A DNA stretch of 57,920 bases from Aphanocapsa lilacina HA4352-LM1 (GTDB taxonomy: Bacteria > Cyanobacteriota > Cyanobacteriia > Gloeobacterales > Gloeobacteraceae), in assembly GCA_019359725.1 (NCBI GenBank), contig JAHHGR010000022.1, positions 1-57,920 of the forward strand. Direction: 5' to 3'. The position numbers and the translations under genes are program-made. Position 1 is the stretch's first letter, and each line of letters opens with the position of its first letter. Shown here piece by piece: positions 8,336 to 17,321 of this stretch. The notes below the pieces were generated by a model. That model was not told the DNA's origin, searched no databases, and worked only from the letters and a program-made list of their open reading frames with translations.

Positions 8336-9544
8336 ATGATTTCCGTCGAAGAAGCACAAGAACTTATCCTTCAGGCGGTGGAGGCCAGTGCTCCCGAGCG
8401 GGTCGATCTGCTCACCGCCTGCGGCCGGGTGCTCGCCGAAGCGATTCTGGCGCGCACGGATTTTCCGCCCTACGACAATTCGGCGATGGACGGTTACGCG
8501 GTGCGCTCCGCCGATACCAGTTTTGGGAAGCTCCAGGTCGTCGAAACGATCGCGGCGGGCCGGATGCCCACCCGCCCCCTCGCCGGGGGCGAGGCCGCCC
8601 GGATCATGACTGGGGCAATGCTCCCCGAGGGTGCCGACGCGGTGCTCATCCAGGAAGAAGCCCATCTGGAGGGAGATATCCTCACGTTTGAAAAGCTGCC
8701 GCCCGCCGGAGCGAACGTGCGTTACCGCGGCACCTTTCACAAAGTCGGTTCGCCCCTGATGCCGCCGGGTACGGTCCTGCAGCCAGGCGAAATTGCCCTT
8801 TTGGCAGCGGTCCAGCGCGCCTTCGTGCTCACCCACCGCCCGCCCGCCGTAGCGGTCGTCTCGACGGGGGACGAACTGGTGGGGATCGACGGGGTGCTCG
8901 AAGGGGCGCGCATCGTCGATTCCAATCAGTACGGCCTCGTCGCCCAGGTGCGCGAGGCGGGGGGTGATCCCTGGGCGTTGGGCATCGCCCCCGACGATCC
9001 CGGGGCGATCCGCGGGCGGCTGTCGGCTGCTCTCGATGCCGATTTTGTGCTGCTCTCGGGCGGGGCGAGCGTCGGGCAATTTGACTACACCCCACAGGTG
9101 CTCGAAGCGTTAGGCGCCCAGGTGGTGCTCTACAAGATCAACATGAAGCCGGGCAAACCGCTGATGTTCGCCCGGCTGGGCAGCCGGCGCATCTGGGGTC
9201 TGCCCGGCAACCCGGTCTCGTCGCTGTTTTGCTTCTGGCAGTTCGTGCGGCCCGCCATCCGCAAATTTATGGGCTACCCGCCCGAGCGCTGGCGCTACCC
9301 GGTGGTCCAGGCGCAACTGACAGCACCGGTGCGCTCGAAGGGCGACCGGCGCGCCTACCTGCGCGGCCAGTTGATCCTCGAAGCCGGTGTCTGGCGCTTT
9401 GCTCCGTACCGCACCGACAACTCCGGCGACCTGGTAAGTCTGTTGGGGATCAATGCCTTCGGCTGGCTGGAGGCCGGGGTGACGGACGTGTCCCAAGGGG
9501 AAGTGGTGCCGGTATTGGTGGTGGGCGAACTGCTCAACCGCTGA
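8336..9544 (+). CDS. moeA: Molybdopterin molybdenumtransferase
   Basis: MoeA inserts molybdate into adenylylated molybdopterin to form active molybdenum cofactor. The 402-residue protein has the MoeA N-terminal domain (SVEEAQELIL, DNSAMDGYAV), the GAMLPEGADAV segment, the MoCF-binding domain (VVSTGDEL, LLSGGASVGQFDY, KPGKPLMFA, GLPGNPVSS) and the C-terminal MoeA domain. I chose the ATG at 8336 because homology begins there, although the frame is open further upstream, antisense to mraY. An AGGAGG lies at 8311, somewhat far upstream. It is divergent from mraY and no other cofactor-synthesis genes are adjacent. Confidence 0.95.
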   Translation: MISVEEAQELILQAVEASAPERVDLLTACGRVLAEAILARTDFPPYDNSAMDGYAVRSADTSFGKLQVVETIAAGRMPTRPLAGGEAARIMTGAMLPEGADAVLIQEEAHLEGDILTFEKLPPAGANVRYRGTFHKVGSPLMPPGTVLQPGEIALLAAVQRAFVLTHRPPAVAVVSTGDELVGIDGVLEGARIVDSNQYGLVAQVREAGGDPWALGIAPDDPGAIRGRLSAALDADFVLLSGGASVGQFDYTPQVLEALGAQVVLYKINMKPGKPLMFARLGSRRIWGLPGNPVSSLFCFWQFVRPAIRKFMGYPPERWRYPVVQAQLTAPVRSKGDRRAYLRGQLILEAGVWRFAPYRTDNSGDLVSLLGINAFGWLEAGVTDVSQGEVVPVLVVGELLNR

Positions 9545-9642
9545 GACAACGCCATCGGCAAGAGAAAGCCGTACCCTCCGTACCAAAACATGGGCGGGAG
9601 AGGCGATTTTGCCCATCCCTGCCCATTGCCTGCCGGCCTGCC

Positions 9643-10290
9643 TTAGACCACTCGTTCGATCGGATCGTGGCCCATGGGATTGACGACATCGCGCAGGAAA
9701 GTGATTTGCTGCTCGAAATCCAGTTCCTTGACGTGCACTAGATTCTGCTGGCCGATATCGCCGAGTTGGTAATCGTCGGGCATACCGATCACATCGTCGC
9801 CCATGCGCTCGGCAAGCAGGTACCAGATCACCAGTTTGTTGTTCTCGCTCAGTTTGCCGTACTCGCAGCCGAGGGTGTTCTCCTCACAGCGCACAAGGGC
9901 GCGCATCGCCTCCAGTTGGGCATCGCCGTCCGCGAGGGCGTTAAATTCGCCGAAGAAGGCAGTGGTCAATTCGACATCGGCGGCACCCGGGGCGGCGGGG
10001 GTGACCGATTCACCCATCGCCTCGTACAGGTAGTAAAGTACCGCTAGTTTATCGTCGACTTCGAGGGCATTAAATTGCTCGACGGCGTTGCGCACCGCCT
10101 GCGAGCGGGCCGCCTCGGGCGCTTCGCTGTCGAGGGCCTGCTCGACGATGGTATCGAGCGCTTCGCTCGAGACTCCCCCGCCGCCCTGGACGACCGGTGC
10201 GGGCTGGCCTTCGGCGGGCTGGATCATGCCGACTCCCTGCTCAAACGCCTTTTCGACGTCCGCCGATCCTTTTTTTTGTTGTTCATCCAT
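9643..10290 (-). CDS. Orange carotenoid protein N-terminal-domain-like protein
   Basis: About 215 residues. The first 60 or so are polar and Gln-rich; the rest resembles the all-helical carotenoid-binding domain of OCP and the helical carotenoid proteins. The segments LEVDDKLAVLYYLYEAMGES and TPAAPGAAD align with the OCP stretch around Tyr44. NNKLVIWYLLAERMG followed by MPDDYQL aligns with the region around Trp110, and both aromatic residues are retained. The C-terminal NTF2-like domain of OCP is absent. It could bind carotenoid for singlet-oxygen or light protection, but it is diverged and binding is unproven. An alternative ATG lies at 10317. It is the last gene of a three-gene operon. Confidence 0.7.
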   Translation of the reverse strand: MDEQQKKGSADVEKAFEQGVGMIQPAEGQPAPVVQGGGGVSSEALDTIVEQALDSEAPEAARSQAVRNAVEQFNALEVDDKLAVLYYLYEAMGESVTPAAPGAADVELTTAFFGEFNALADGDAQLEAMRALVRCEENTLGCEYGKLSENNKLVIWYLLAERMGDDVIGMPDDYQLGDIGQQNLVHVKELDFEQQITFLRDVVNPMGHDPIERVV

Positions 10291-10366
10291 ACAGGAGGTA
10301 ACTCCGAAGTTGCTCATCCCAAGCCTAGGAGCAGCGGCGGGGGCCTCCTTCCTCCCGCGGACGGAA

Positions 10367-11026
10367 TCAAACGGCGCGTGCGGGCAGAGATGGCCTGAGC
10401 ACCAGGTAGAGCAGCGGGCCGAACAACGGTAGCGCGCAGGCCATCCACAGGGGCCAGGTGCGCTTGACCGAACGGCGGCGCAGGTCATCGCCGATGAGCA
10501 GCGGCAACAGCGCCGTGCTCACCAGAAAATCGAGGCCCATCACATGCACGAAGCGGGAGGTGCGCCACTGCCCGGCAAAAGCGGCCCAGTTCCCCTGGGT
10601 CAGACCGAACCAGAACAATCCCGCCACCCCCACCATCACCGCAAGGGCGAACCAGCGCGAATCGAACAGCCGCACGACCCGTCCGGCTGCTTTGGTGTGG
10701 GGCCATACACCGTGGGGCCGCCGAAAAATGCAGTAGGGCAACAGCGCAAAAGCGCCGACCGCAAAAGCAGCGACGGCAAAGGGCCAGGCGGGTAACTTTT
10801 CGCCGTGGGCGTCGGGAACGAGCAAAAACAGGTAGGCAAGCGGAATGAGCCCCATCCAGTTAAACAGCGCCACCACCAGCGGCTCGCCGCGGCCCAGGGC
10901 CAGATCCGCAAGCGAGGCGGCCAGCTGGGCAGGGTCCTGGGTCTCGGGCGGCCCCCCCAAAAAGGCATAGGCGATAAATCCCAGCCACAGTGCAACCAGG
11001 GCGATTCGTAAGGCGACTATCTGCAT
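10367..11026 (-). CDS. Conserved integral membrane protein, unknown function
   Basis: A 219-residue protein with about six hydrophobic segments: residues 1-25, 50-70, 80-100, 125-145, 160-180 and 190-212. Features include a FNWMGLIPLAYLFLL segment and a short charged tail. It resembles a family I associate with cyanobacteria and plants, but I cannot name it. No catalytic motif is visible. It begins 24 bp after the DUF1643 gene and ends about 76 bp before the OCP-N-like gene on the same strand, so the three are probably co-transcribed. Confidence 0.75.
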   Translation of the reverse strand: MQIVALRIALVALWLGFIAYAFLGGPPETQDPAQLAASLADLALGRGEPLVVALFNWMGLIPLAYLFLLVPDAHGEKLPAWPFAVAAFAVGAFALLPYCIFRRPHGVWPHTKAAGRVVRLFDSRWFALAVMVGVAGLFWFGLTQGNWAAFAGQWRTSRFVHVMGLDFLVSTALLPLLIGDDLRRRSVKRTWPLWMACALPLFGPLLYLVLRPSLPARAV

Positions 11027-11050
11027 GGCAGTCTATTTTTCTTCCCGCGT

Positions 11051-11578
11051 CTACCCTCGATTGTGCGGCCTGGCGCTCGGCGCGGCGCACAGCAGTTCAA
11101 GCGGCCGCTCCCCCGGCAAATAGAGCGGATGGCACGGTCGGCCCTGGCGGGTGAGGCCCAGGCAGTGGACCTCGCCGCCGAGCAGCGCCAGTACCGCTTG
11201 ATCCCGTCCGTAGAGGCCGCCGTGGTTGCCCCAACCCACCACAACCCGGCCGGCGCCGCTGCAGACGCGCAGCAACACCCGATCGTTTTCGGAGCCGACC
11301 GGGTCGGCTGCTTGAGCAAGGGCACGCGGACAGGCGGTGCGCCAGGCGAACAAATTAACGACCGCCAGGGCACCAAATCCCCAACGCCGGGCAAATCCCA
11401 GGCAGCGGCGAATTGTCGGATCATCGCGAGCGGCATCGGCGGCGCTGGGATTGAGCAGGATAAACACGACAAGCGGCCCGCCTGCCGCGTCCCAGCGCCG
11501 CCACAGGGCGTAGCGGTACCGGCCGCTCGCATCGAACAGTGCGTCTCCAGAGACGGTGTTTGTCAAATCCACACCCAT
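11051..11578 (-). CDS. DUF1643 domain-containing protein
   Basis: A 175-residue soluble protein matching the DUF1643 pattern: RYRYALWRRWD, FILLNPSAADAARDDPTI, RRCLGFARRWGFGALAVVNL and ADPVGSENDRVLL. The biochemical role is unknown; related proteins occur in diverse bacteria and phages. It is the first gene of a likely operon with the membrane protein and the OCP-N-like protein, and is divergent from the TPR gene at 11651 with 72 bp between them. The composition matches its neighbours, so there is no sign of recent transfer. Confidence 0.8.
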   Translation of the reverse strand: MGVDLTNTVSGDALFDASGRYRYALWRRWDAAGGPLVVFILLNPSAADAARDDPTIRRCLGFARRWGFGALAVVNLFAWRTACPRALAQAADPVGSENDRVLLRVCSGAGRVVVGWGNHGGLYGRDQAVLALLGGEVHCLGLTRQGRPCHPLYLPGERPLELLCAAPSARPHNRG

Positions 11579-11650
11579 TGCTTATTCAACCGGCGCGCGC
11601 CGCGGTGCGGACGATATCATAGTTCAGGCTGATTTCTTTGAGAAGTTCCC

Positions 11651-12289
11651 ATGCAAAAACGGCATCAACCGGGTTGGCTGGCATGGCTCGGCGCGGCCTG
11701 CCTCGCCGCAAGTCCCGCGCCCGCTCCGGCCCAAGCGCCGGAATACAAGGGACCAGGCAGTACTACCCAGCAGCAGCCCCAGCAACCGGCGAGCTCCGAG
11801 GAAGCGGCCAAGCAGGAAGCAGAGCAAAAGCGCAAGATCCAAGAAGCTGAGACCCGCAATAAAGCGGTCCTCGCCAACAACCGCGGCGTCGAACTACAAA
11901 AAGACGGCAAGAACGCCGAGGCGGTCGAAGCGTTCCGCGAAGCGTTGCTCGTCGATCCGACCTACGAACTGGCCAAGCAGAACCTGGCGGCCTCCCACTT
12001 CAACCTGGCAAGCGAAGCGATCGGCAAACAGCAGTGGGCGGTGGCGATCGAGAATTTGGAGGCGGCGCGCACGTACGACAGGAGCCTGCGCGAGAAGACG
12101 ACCGTACCTCTGGCCGGTTCCTACAACAACCAGGCCGCCGAACTGGTCGAAGCCAAGCGCCTCGATGAAGCGGTCGGCGCGATGGAAAAAGCCGCCGAAC
12201 TCGACAGCAAATACGAAGAAGAATTGCGCAAACTCAAAGACTACCGCACCCAGGTCAACTCCCCGCCAAAGCCCGGCAAGGCCAAGTAA
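11651..12289 (+). CDS. Exported TPR-repeat protein
   Basis: A 212-residue protein. Residues 1-28 form a signal peptide ending in a Pro/Ala-rich stretch (SPAPAPAQA). A Gln/Pro/Glu-rich charged linker follows, then about three tetratricopeptide repeats (for example ANNRGVELQKDGKNAEAVEA, SYNNQAAELVEAKRLDEAVG). The tail is basic and Pro/Lys-rich. TPR domains mediate protein binding; a periplasmic or envelope scaffold role is likely but the partner is unknown. It lies about 100 bp upstream of the RND pump gene on the same strand, so a shared transcript is possible. Confidence 0.8.
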   Translation: MQKRHQPGWLAWLGAACLAASPAPAPAQAPEYKGPGSTTQQQPQQPASSEEAAKQEAEQKRKIQEAETRNKAVLANNRGVELQKDGKNAEAVEAFREALLVDPTYELAKQNLAASHFNLASEAIGKQQWAVAIENLEAARTYDRSLREKTTVPLAGSYNNQAAELVEAKRLDEAVGAMEKAAELDSKYEEELRKLKDYRTQVNSPPKPGKAK

Positions 12290-12383
12290 CATCGATGCGC
12301 GGACACGTATAACAGGCTTTGCGTAATCAAGCGTGTTACACTGATGAACATCTTGTGTCGCTTGCCGCGGGCGTCGCTTTTGG

Positions 12384-15300
12384 GTGATTTCGATGCGCTG
12401 GAACATTTCCGCCTGGTCGATCCGCAACCCGGTGCCCACCGTCGTCCTCTTTTTGATGCTGACGGCGGCGGGGGTGGCTGCGTTTTTGAACTTGAGCATC
12501 GCCGCCGAGCCGGACATCGACGTTCCGGCCGTCTCGGTCACAATCAGCCAGTTGGGGGCGGCTCCCAGTGAACTGGAGACCCAGGTCACCCGCAAAATCG
12601 AAGATGCGGTGGTCGGTCTGGGCAACGTCAAGCGCCTCACCTCGACCATCACCGACGGTTCTTCCTCGACGCGGGTCGAATTTTTCTTAGGCACCAACAC
12701 CGACCGGGCGGTCAACGACGTGCGCGACGCGGTCACCAAAATTCGCGCCCAACTGCCCCAGAGCATCGACCCGCCGGTGGTGCGGCGCAACGACGAGGCG
12801 GGCGAACCGATATTGGGCTATACGGTCTACTCGAAGCAGCGCACCAACGCCGAAATCAGCTGGCTGACGGACAACACGATTGCCCGGGCGATCCTCACGG
12901 TGCGTGGGGTCTCGCGGGTCTACCGCTCCGGTGGCGTCACCCGCGAGGTGCGCGTCGAGCTGAACCCCAATCGCCTGCAGGCTTTGGGGGTGACGGCCGA
13001 TCAAGTCAACAGCCAAATTCGCGCCCTCAATATCGATCTGCCCGGCGGCCGGGGGGAGGTCGGCCCCGGCGAGCAGGCCATCCGCACCCTCGGTTCCGCC
13101 GCCACCGTCGAGCGGCTCGCGACCACCCAAATTTTGCTGTCCGACGGCCGCTACGCGCGCCTTGACACCCTAGGCCGCGTGCTGGACGGCACCACCGAGC
13201 CGCGCCAGATAGCTTATCTCGACGGCAAACCGGGGGTGGCCTTCGAGGTGGTGCGCTCCAAAGGTTCCAACCTGGTGGATGTCGAGGCGGGGGTGGAAAA
13301 AAAAGTCGCCGAACTGATAAAAGCTTTGCCAGCCGACATCCGCATCGATCCGACCTGGACGGTGGGCGATTTTGTGCGCGAATCCTACGAGGCTTCGATC
13401 GATGCGCTGCTGCTTGGCGCGATCCTGGCGGTGGTGGTGATCTGGGTCTTCCTGCGCGACTGGCGCTCGACTTTGATCGCGGGGCTCGCCATGCCGCTGT
13501 CGGCGATTCCCACCTTTGCGGTGATGAAGACCCTGGGCTTCACGCTCAACAGCATGACGCTTTTAGCCCTGGCCCTGGTGATCGGCATTCTGGTGGACGA
13601 CGCCATCGTCGAAATCGAGAACATCGTGCGCCACATCGGCATGGGCAAGCCGCCTTTTCAGGCGGCCCTCGATGCCGCCGACGAGATTGGCCTGGCGGTA
13701 GTGGCTACGACCATGACAATCGTGGCGGTCTTCGTGCCGGTGGCCTTCATGGGCGGCATCCAGGGCCAGTACTACCGCCAGTTCGGGATCACCGTGGCGG
13801 CGGCGGTGCTCTTTTCGCTGGTGGTGGCGCGCATGCTCACCCCGCTTCTGGCCGCCTACTTGATGAAACCCCTGCCGGAAGCTGAGGGTAAAAGTACCCT
13901 CGCCCGTCTCTACGACCGCTTCCTGGGCTGGGCTATCGATCACCGCATTATCACCCTCGCAGTCGCCGCGGTCTTCTTCGCCGGAAGCCTGACGCTCTTT
14001 CAGACCATTCCCACCTCGCTCATCGGCTCGGTAGACGACAACCAGAGCACGCTGGCCGTCGAGTTGCCGCCGGGGGCGACCTTTGCCCAGACCCGCCAGG
14101 CCGTCGAGCAGGTCAACGCGATCGTCATAGCGCGGCCGGAGGTGGCCAAACTGGAGACCACCGTCGGCACCTACGACAACAGCGGCAAGATCAACGAAGC
14201 CAAGTTCTATATCACCCTCAAGCCCAAAGCTGAGCGCCAAAATTCCAAGCAAAAGTTCGAAGCGGCGGTGCGCGAGGAATTAATTGCGATCCCCGGTGTG
14301 CGCTTCGCCTTTTCAGGCGGCAACTGGGACAGCGTCAAGGCCTTGCAAATCGTGCTCAAAAGCGACGATTCGGCAGCCCTGCGCCGCACCGCCCACGAGC
14401 TGACCGATCAGATGCGGGCGCTGCCGGGGCTGACCGACGTCAGTTCCTCTGCTGCGATCCTGCGCCCCGAAATCCAGGTGCGCCCCAAATTCGACCGCGC
14501 CGCCGAACTGGGAGTCTCGGTGCAGGCGATCGCCCGCACGGCCCTGATTGCCACCCTGGGCGATCGCGAGGCGGATCTGGCCAAGTTCAACCTGCCGGGC
14601 CGCCAGATCAACATCCGCGTGCAGCTCGACCCGGCTTTCCGGGGCAACCTGGAGGCGATCCGCGACCTGCGCGTCGCCTCGGCTACAGGCGCACTGGTGC
14701 CCCTCAAAGCGGTGGCGGAGGTGCACCTGGGCAGCGGCTCAGCCCAGATTGACCGCTACGACCGCGCCCGGCAGGTGACGGTGGGAGCCAATCTGCTGGC
14801 GGGGACCGAACTGGGACCGGCCCTCGCCCAGGTGCACCAGTTGCCCGCGTTGCGCAATTTGCCCGACGGGGTAAGCGAGCAACTGACCGGCGACGCCGAG
14901 AACCAGCGCGACGTATTTGAAGGCTTCGGCTTCGCCATCGGCGCGGCGGTGCTGTTGATTTACGCAGTACTGGTGCTGCTATTCGGCGGTTTTTTGCATC
15001 CGCTCACCATCATGGTTTCGCTGCCGTTGTCCTTAGGCGGGGTGGTGCTCGGGTTGATGCTCTTCGGCAAGGCGCTGGGTCTCTACGCGCTCATTGGGAT
15101 CATCATGCTGATGGGACTGGTCACCAAGAACGCCATCTTGCTGGTTGAATACGGTCTGATGGCCATCAAGGAGGGCCAGCCGCGCCGGGCGGCTTTGCTG
15201 CAGGCGGGCGAATCGCGCCTGCGGCCGATTTTGATGACCACGATCGCCATGATTGCAGGTATGCTGCCGATTGCCCTGGGCTGGGGGGCGGGTTCGGAGG

Positions 15301-15479
15301 TGCGCTCGCCCATGGCCGTGGCGGTGGTGGGGGGTCTGATTACTTCGACGTTGCTCACCCTCATCGTCGTGCCGGTGGTCTTCACCTGCATCGACGACGG
15401 GCAACAGTGGCTGTTGCGCCTCGCGGGCGGGGCTCCCAAGGCGAGCCCCGAAGCGGCGGCTCCTGCCCAGCAGCAATAG
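12384..15479 (+). CDS. RND-family efflux permease (HAE1/AcrB type)
   Basis: A 1031-residue inner-membrane proton-driven exporter. It has the classical layout: a TM helix at the N-terminus (NPVPTVVLFLMLTAAG), a large periplasmic loop, TM2-6 with the DDAIVEIENI motif (TM4 charged residues), a second periplasmic loop, and the C-terminal TM bundle (GLVTKNAILLVEY, RLRPILMTTIAMIAGMLPIA). Length matches AcrB-type pumps. The first start is a GTG at 12384, with an ATG at 12393 as the likelier alternative. No membrane-fusion adaptor or outer-membrane factor is adjacent; the upstream gene is a TPR protein. Substrate is unknown. Confidence 0.9.
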   Translation: MISMRWNISAWSIRNPVPTVVLFLMLTAAGVAAFLNLSIAAEPDIDVPAVSVTISQLGAAPSELETQVTRKIEDAVVGLGNVKRLTSTITDGSSSTRVEFFLGTNTDRAVNDVRDAVTKIRAQLPQSIDPPVVRRNDEAGEPILGYTVYSKQRTNAEISWLTDNTIARAILTVRGVSRVYRSGGVTREVRVELNPNRLQALGVTADQVNSQIRALNIDLPGGRGEVGPGEQAIRTLGSAATVERLATTQILLSDGRYARLDTLGRVLDGTTEPRQIAYLDGKPGVAFEVVRSKGSNLVDVEAGVEKKVAELIKALPADIRIDPTWTVGDFVRESYEASIDALLLGAILAVVVIWVFLRDWRSTLIAGLAMPLSAIPTFAVMKTLGFTLNSMTLLALALVIGILVDDAIVEIENIVRHIGMGKPPFQAALDAADEIGLAVVATTMTIVAVFVPVAFMGGIQGQYYRQFGITVAAAVLFSLVVARMLTPLLAAYLMKPLPEAEGKSTLARLYDRFLGWAIDHRIITLAVAAVFFAGSLTLFQTIPTSLIGSVDDNQSTLAVELPPGATFAQTRQAVEQVNAIVIARPEVAKLETTVGTYDNSGKINEAKFYITLKPKAERQNSKQKFEAAVREELIAIPGVRFAFSGGNWDSVKALQIVLKSDDSAALRRTAHELTDQMRALPGLTDVSSSAAILRPEIQVRPKFDRAAELGVSVQAIARTALIATLGDREADLAKFNLPGRQINIRVQLDPAFRGNLEAIRDLRVASATGALVPLKAVAEVHLGSGSAQIDRYDRARQVTVGANLLAGTELGPALAQVHQLPALRNLPDGVSEQLTGDAENQRDVFEGFGFAIGAAVLLIYAVLVLLFGGFLHPLTIMVSLPLSLGGVVLGLMLFGKALGLYALIGIIMLMGLVTKNAILLVEYGLMAIKEGQPRRAALLQAGESRLRPILMTTIAMIAGMLPIALGWGAGSEVRSPMAVAVVGGLITSTLLTLIVVPVVFTCIDDGQQWLLRLAGGAPKASPEAAAPAQQQ

Positions 15480-15498
15480 CACCCACCAGGGACCCGAG

Positions 15499-17319
15499 TC
15501 ACCTTGCCCGCTCCCACAGGCGGCGAAGCTCGGCTAAAACCGCTATGTCGGGCGGCGGCAGGACGCGCGGTTGCAGGCGGCTTTGGGCGGCGGGGATGCC
15601 CAGCCGCCAGGGACTGCCCTCGATCGAGGCTACGTCGGTCCTGGCTGTGACCGGACGGAAGCCATGGCGCACGAAAACCGCTTGCGCCTCAGGCTCGATC
15701 AGAAAATCGACAAAGGTGCGGGCGGCCTCGGCGGTGCCGCTGTCCACGCTGCGGCGAGGGAGCGCAGCGGTGCAGACCGTCTCGAAGGTCGGATCGAGGT
15801 AGAAAAGTTCGTAAGGTTTGCCCCGGCTGGCGGCCGACTGCTGCCAACGCGCCAGGGCGATACTCTCGTAGACCATGGCCACATCGGCGTCGTTGGGACC
15901 GCGGGCGATAAATTCCTGCAACAAAATATCGGTCGAGCGCGGCGGTTGGTCCACCGAGCGCCTCAACAGGGCGACGCGCTCCTGTACAACCTTGCTGCCC
16001 AGGGTCGCAGCATCCAGACGGCCCGTGGTGTCGGCGGCGAACAGCGCCAGCGAGAGCTGGCCCGAGTTGGAGCGGCTGGGGTCGGTGATCACAAAATCAA
16101 AGCTCCCCCAGGTGTCGGGTGCCCCCAGATTGGCCCAGCTGCCCGCCGCCAGCGCCCGCTCCAGCCGCTCCCAACGGAAGCGGCCGTCCGGGAAGAGCAC
16201 CCGGGCGCGCTCGGGCCAGGCGATGGCCACCAGGACCGTCTTTGCCACGGGCCGGGGAGTTTCGTAAAAAGCTTGCCCGCCCCCCTGGGCGCGCAGACGC
16301 TCCTCCAGTTCTCCGAGAAACTGGCCGCCGGCGGGGATCAAAACGGCCGGGGAGAAGTCGTCTTTCTGGTCGATATAGCGGTTGACGATCTCCTGGGAGC
16401 CCTGGAATTTCAGCTCCAGGGCGATGTCGGGGTGTTGTCGCTCAAAGGCCGCTCCCAGCACCTGCAAAGGTTCGGCCAGTTCAGTGCCGCTCACTACGAC
16501 AAGGGTGCGCTTGGGACCCGGCAGGGGGACGAAGTTTAATGCCAAGGCGGTCCCGGCGATGGCCAAAGAGATCACAAACTCCCGTCGCTTCGGCCTGGGT
16601 TGGGCTGGGGCGAGCGGCTCCGGCTCGGCCACCAACAGCTCGACATTCTGGGCCAGGGCGCTCAACTGCTCATCGAGGGAGCGCAGATCGTCCAGTTGCG
16701 GAAGGTCGGTGGTGCGCAGGCGGTTTTGCATCGTCTGGAGCGCCCCGGCGATATCGAGGATGAGGGTGGAGAGGGCGGTAACCTGGCCCAGGCGCACATC
16801 CTGACCTTCGCGGGCCAGAGCGATGTTGCGCCGGAGGCTGACAGCCAGCTGTTTGAGGGGTTCGGAGGCGCCGCCGCGGCTCACCCCAGCCCGGCGCTCC
16901 ACCTGCTGTAACTGGGCCTGGAGTTCTTCGACGCGCAGCAGCGAATCCTCCCCCTGCAGGCGGGCGGTCAGCTGCTCGACGCGCGCAGGCAGATCGCGCA
17001 CGCGGTTGCAGGCGTACTGCACGATGCCCAGGGCTTCGGTCTGGTGTGGGGCAGCAAGCAGGCCGAACGCCTCGGTATAAAGACCTTCCGCTTTCTGGGC
17101 CAACTCCCTGGCCCGGGTACGGGCCGCTTCCAGTTCGCGGGCTACCGCCGGGTTCATCCCGGTTTCGCGGCGGGCAAACAGGGGCGCAACCGCCCAGGCG
17201 GCCAATACCGCTACAGCAAGGGCCACCCAGAGGTCCAATCCGCTCAGGCGCAAGGCGAGCAGGAGCACGGCCGCAGCCAGGACCGCCAGCGGAAATGCAA
17301 GGGGATTGACAAGGCGCAT
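15499..17319 (-). CDS. Membrane-anchored coiled-coil protein with periplasmic solute-binding-like domain
   Basis: A 606-residue protein. Two hydrophobic segments (about 5-25 and 28-47) end in a basic stop (FARRETG). A charged helical coiled coil follows (about 55-240). A third hydrophobic segment (about 248-268), preceded by PRPKRRE, leads into a bacterial solute-binding-like domain (about 272-590; VVSGTELAEPL, FQGSQEIVNRYI, ITDPSRSNSGQLSLALF, VAMVYESIA). The inferred topology is a cytoplasmic coiled coil joined to a periplasmic ligand-binding domain. There is no ABC permease nearby. It starts 2 bp after the stop of the VWA gene, so translation is almost certainly coupled. Function is unknown; ligand sensing across the membrane is one possibility. 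Confidence 0.82.
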   Translation of the reverse strand: MRLVNPLAFPLAVLAAAVLLLALRLSGLDLWVALAVAVLAAWAVAPLFARRETGMNPAVARELEAARTRARELAQKAEGLYTEAFGLLAAPHQTEALGIVQYACNRVRDLPARVEQLTARLQGEDSLLRVEELQAQLQQVERRAGVSRGGASEPLKQLAVSLRRNIALAREGQDVRLGQVTALSTLILDIAGALQTMQNRLRTTDLPQLDDLRSLDEQLSALAQNVELLVAEPEPLAPAQPRPKRREFVISLAIAGTALALNFVPLPGPKRTLVVVSGTELAEPLQVLGAAFERQHPDIALELKFQGSQEIVNRYIDQKDDFSPAVLIPAGGQFLGELEERLRAQGGGQAFYETPRPVAKTVLVAIAWPERARVLFPDGRFRWERLERALAAGSWANLGAPDTWGSFDFVITDPSRSNSGQLSLALFAADTTGRLDAATLGSKVVQERVALLRRSVDQPPRSTDILLQEFIARGPNDADVAMVYESIALARWQQSAASRGKPYELFYLDPTFETVCTAALPRRSVDSGTAEAARTFVDFLIEPEAQAVFVRHGFRPVTARTDVASIEGSPWRLGIPAAQSRLQPRVLPPPDIAVLAELRRLWERAR

Positions 17320-17321
17320 GA

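Noticed and set aside
14520..14570. GCGATCGC palindromes (HIP1) in the RND gene
   Set aside because: A few copies occur in the window, but not at the density seen in HIP1-rich cyanobacteria. They carry no feature information here.
15571..16539. Plus-strand frame of about 320 codons opposite the coiled-coil solute-binding-like gene
   Set aside because: No domain, no ribosome-binding site, and antisense to a well-supported gene.
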